Of a stretch of 17,562 bases of DNA, positions 14,628 to 17,562 are shown piece after piece. The stretch covers positions 2,281-19,842 of the forward strand of contig NQMI01000043.1 in the NCBI GenBank assembly GCA_002270565.1, in the 5' to 3' direction. A model generated the notes under the pieces. The model was not told where the DNA came from. It ran no database searches and saw only the letters and a list, made by a program, of their open reading frames with translations. This DNA is from Stenocarpella maydis (lineage: Eukaryota > Ascomycota > Sordariomycetes > Diaporthales > Diaporthaceae). How positions within the stretch are numbered: the first letter of the stretch is position 1; each line of letters starts with the position of its first letter. A program made the position numbers and the translations under genes.

Positions 14628-16476
14628 ATGTCCAACCAGGAAGAGGCCAACGGCGCCTCCAACGGCGCCCACACCCAGTCCCAGCGGTACCTCAGCACCC
14701 GCGGGGAGGACAATGACGTGCGATGATAGCCCCCTCCGCTCCCGCCTCTGCTCTGGTCGCGGCTCTGGCCTAAGCTGACTGCCGGGTCTGCAGCTCTCGT
14801 TCGAGGACGTCGTGCTGAAGGGCCTTGCTACCGACGGCGGCCTGTACATACCCGAGGAGATCCCCCAGGCCACCGGCTGGGAGGGCTGGAAGGACCTGGC
14901 CTTCCCCGAGCTCGCCTTCAACCTCCTCTCGCTCTACATCTCCCCGTCCGAGATCCCGCCCGGCCACCTCCGGGCAATCATCGACCGCAGCTATGCCGCC
15001 TTCCGCCACGACGAGACCACGCCCCTGCGGCACCTGCAGGACAACCTGTTCCTGCTCGAGCTGTTCCACGGGCCCACGTTCGCCTTCAAGGATGTTGCCC
15101 TGCAGTTCCTGGGGAATCTGTTCGAATACTTCCTGGCAAGGAAAAACGAGGCCAAGACAGGAAGAGGTGAGGCTCCGGCACGCACCCGAGAGGCCCGCGG
15201 CGCGGCGCCAGCCTGCCCCCGAGAGCGATTTATCCATATTAACATCACGCCACGCACAGATCGCCACCACCTCACCGTGGTCGGTGCAACTTCCGGCGAC
15301 ACAGGCAGCGCGGCCATTTATGGTTTGCGCGGCAAGAAGGACGTCTCTGTCTTCATCCTACACCCCAGGGGCCGCGTCAGCGCCATCCAGGAGGCCCAGA
15401 TGACCACGGTCCTCGACAGGAATGTTCACAACCTCGCCGTCACCGGCACCTTTGACGACTGTCAGGACATCGTCAAGGCGCTCTTCGCCGACCCCGACAC
15501 CAACTCCGCCCTCAACCTCGGGGCTGTCAACTCCATCAACTGGGCCCGCATCCTCGCCCAGATAGTCTACTACTTCCACGCCTACTTCTCCCTGGCCAAA
15601 TCATTGCCGGGCTTCAAGCTTGGTGACAAGGTCCGCTTCGTGGTGCCGACGGGCAACTTCGGCGATGTCCTGGCCGGCTACTTCGCCACGCGCATGGGCC
15701 TGCCAGTCGACAAGCTCGTCGTCGCGACCAACGAGAACGACATCCTGAACCGCTTCTGGCGGACAGGCCGGTACGACAAGAAGCCGGCGGTCGTCCCCCC
15801 CGACCTGTCCGGAGGCTTCGCCGCCGATGGCGTCAGGGCCGACGAGGCCGGCGTCAAGGGTACCCTGTCGCCAGCCATGGACATCCTGGTCAGCAGCAAC
15901 TTCGAGCGGCTGCTGTGGTTCCTGGCCTACGAGTTCGCATCGGCGGCAGGCATGGACGACGAGTGGAACAAGCGGCAGGCTGGCCAGGAGGTTGCCGCAT
16001 GGCACAGGGACCTCAAGGCCAAGGGAGGGTTCAGCGTGTACAAGGCGGTGCTGCTGTCAGCCCAGCGCGACTTCGAGAGCGAGCGCGTCGACGACGAGCA
16101 GACGGTCGCGACCATCAAGGACTTCTACGGCCGCCTTGGCTACATCCTCGACCCCCACTCGGCCGTCGGCATCGCCGCATCGCTAAGGTCCGTCGCCCGC
16201 ACTGGCGCAGAGGTCCCGCACATCTCGCTGGCGACGGCCCACCCGGCCAAGTTTGCCAATGCGGTTGACAAGGCGCTCGCGGGGCTGGAGGGCTACGATT
16301 TTGAGAGCAAGGTGCTGCCCAGGGAGTTTGTGGGCATGCAGGAGCGGGAGAAGAGGGTCGCGTTTGTGGAGAATGACTGGAGGGCGGTGGGCGAGTTGGT
16401 CAGGAGGCAGGTGGAGGAGGAGCTGGAGGAGGAGGAGCAGGCGGCGCGGGCTGAGATTGAGGCGGCCAAGGAGTAA
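14628..16476 (+). CDS. thr4: Threonine synthase
   Basis: PLP-dependent enzyme converting O-phospho-L-homoserine to L-threonine and phosphate, the last step of threonine synthesis. Three exons (14628-14717, 14794-15166, 15260-16476) give 559 residues, somewhat longer than yeast Thr4 (about 514). The N-terminus (QRYLSTRGEDND, then LSFEDVVLKGLATDGGLY after the first splice) is typical of the family. The PLP Schiff-base lysine is K129 in GPTFAFKDVALQFLGN (codon 15088-15090). The glycine-rich phosphate-binding loop is GATSGDTGS (163-171). Other conserved blocks are NSINWARILAQIVYYF (245-260), VPTGNFGDVLAGY (283-295) and SPAMDILVSSNFERLLW (358-374). The tail after about residue 530 is a Glu/Ala-rich helical extension, which explains part of the extra length. 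All catalytic blocks are present and the frame is clean, so the gene looks functional. Expression may be under amino-acid cross-pathway control, judging from the TGACTC words and the uORF. Confidence 0.95.
14718..14793 (+). other. Intron 1 of threonine synthase
   Basis: 76 nt, donor GTGCGA (a weaker variant), branch-point candidate GCTGAC at 14774-14779, acceptor CTGCAG ending at 14793. It contains in-frame stops, and removing it joins GEDND to LSFEDVVLKG, the normal family sequence. ORF callers miss the first 30 residues because of it. Confidence 0.85.
15167..15259 (+). other. Intron 2 of threonine synthase, 93 nt and stop-free
   Basis: Donor GTGAGG at 15167, branch-point candidate ATTAAC (about 15238-15243), acceptor CACAG ending at 15259. 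It is phase 1: the leftover G joins AT to make Asp, giving KTGR-DRHHLTVVGATSG, the family-typical run. It is divisible by three and has no in-frame stop, so an unspliced reading carries 31 extra residues rich in Arg, Pro and Ala that do not belong to the enzyme fold. Confidence 0.85.
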
Positions 16477-17214
16477 AGAGGAGCCATTTCAGGAGGCCCG
16501 GATGGGCTTGATATGCTTCGTTCCACTCGTGTCATCTCGATGGTGTTATACTGGCTGCATAAAGGACCTTCAAGTGGCGTATTCCGACAATATTTAGGTA
16601 GCATAAGGATTTTTTTTTTTTTTTTAATCCTCGACCTTTTCCATCCGCTATGTACTTATTCAATTCCTTCTTGTATGTGCGTGTCTGTGTGCGCGCGCTC
16701 TCTTTGCAGCCTGCATCATACCCTGCGGACAACTTGCAACTTAAATATCATGATCAAGTAGGTCGAGCAGGGCGTCGCCCCCTCCCGTCTCAATGCCGCT
16801 GTTTCCAGCGATGACTATTCCGGTGAAATCCAACGGCTCTGACAGTGACCCACGCGGCCGGTCTGGACCTGTTACTCAGACTTGAGTTTTGTCTTTGATC
16901 AGACATCTTATGGCTCATGGCAGTAAGACTTGAACGCCTGGAAGATTCCGTTTTACTGGACGACAAAGTAAATCTAATATGAACTTTATTCAGCCGCGAA
17001 AAGGGTGCTCCCGAAAAGTACAGACATTTATCAGGTGTACATATACTAAAGTTACTATGATTCTACTTACTCCGTTGGTGTAGTTGGCTATGTAAGTGCA
17101 AGGTATACGCACTAAGGATTTCAATTCCAATAGGCTGCACATAAGAGGATTTAGCTGCCCTTCAGAAAGTATCCATAACCTCATACTCCTACCTAGGTAC
17201 ATATACAGGTTCTG
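16477..17214. other. 3' intergenic region after threonine synthase
   Basis: About 740 bp without a supportable gene. It begins with the likely 3' UTR, includes a run of 16 T (16610-16625) and a GT/GC-rich simple stretch (TGCGTGTCTGTGTGCGCGCG, about 16676-16695), and becomes gradually more AT-rich. The 70-codon and 82-codon open frames have no recognisable features and are probably chance. Confidence 0.55.
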
Positions 17215-17562
17215 TTAAGTGATATATTTAAAAAATTATAGTTTTTAACAACTCAGTCTCCTGGATTTAATAATATTAAAGGTGCCTAATAATAACTAAT
17301 CCTTAATAAACTTCTCTTATCTAACTTAAATCTTATTTAATAATAAAATAAAATATCAACTAAATAAATTCTTTAAGTTTCTCTTTTAAGTAGAAATAAA
17401 GAATAAGTAACCTAAAGAAATGAAAACAATTAATATAAATTATAAATAATTAATTTATAATAAATGCTTTAAATAATAATTATTTCATTAATTTTATTAA
17501 TAATAAACTAATAACCATTATTTTATAACTAATATTATTTACTAGGAAGTAGACTATATTAG
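17215..17562. other. Start of the next AT-rich, RIP-like block
   Basis: Composition changes sharply to nearly pure A/T with abundant TAAT/ATTA words and no open frames, matching the left flank. It is probably another mutated repeat, cut by the window end. Confidence 0.55.

Noticed and set aside
14083..14778. Plus-strand 231-codon open frame running through the N and the duplication
   Set aside because: It depends on the assembly join and homopolymers, repeats itself because of the duplication, and overlaps threonine synthase exon 1 in another frame.
16990..17202. Minus-strand 70-codon open frame near the right AT-rich block
   Set aside because: No motif, odd composition and no promoter or intron signals; probably chance.

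Overview
This is a window from a filamentous ascomycete nuclear genome, most likely a Sordariomycete. Evidence: short (63-93 nt) spliceosomal introns with GT..AG ends and fungal branch points, GC-rich codon use, a pectate lyase and threonine synthase of fungal type, and very AT-rich flanks full of TAA/TAG stops of the kind left by repeat-induced point mutation (RIP). I cannot name the species.

Layout. Bases 1 to about 5990 are AT-rich, RIP-like DNA with no intact gene. Within it, 1-2169 reads on the minus strand as a wrecked Ty3/gypsy LTR retrotransposon: a candidate LTR followed by a recognisable but stop-riddled gag. Bases about 2385-3700 hold a second degraded coding remnant I could not identify, with a GC-richer leader at about 3640-3930. 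Bases 3931-5985 show nothing I can assign. At about 5990 the composition switches abruptly to a GC-rich gene island that ends near 17215, where AT-rich DNA resumes.

Gene island, in order: (i) an RTP1/TANGO6-type RNA polymerase II assembly factor (+, 6350-9040); (ii) a family PL1 pectate lyase pseudogene (-, 9301-10631) with one intron and at least seven point lesions; (iii) a divergent intergenic region with a (TA)15 tract and two ACGCGT boxes; (iv) an AT-hook nuclear protein (+, 11144-13918) with a ubiquitin-binding-motif-like segment, a SUMO-interaction-like motif, five AT-hooks and an extreme C-terminal motif resembling the RAD51-binding tail of RAD51AP1; (v) an imperfect tandem duplication of about 206 bp around a single N, probably an assembly join; (vi) threonine synthase (+, 14628-16476, three exons), with a four-codon upstream ORF and TGACTC-type sites.

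The genes are not an operon or an obvious cluster. RTP1 and threonine synthase are housekeeping genes and the pectate lyase is dead. The best candidate for something undescribed is the AT-hook protein. Its C-terminal motif and the paired MluI-type cell-cycle boxes in its promoter independently suggest an S-phase chromatin or homologous-recombination accessory factor. That role is inference.
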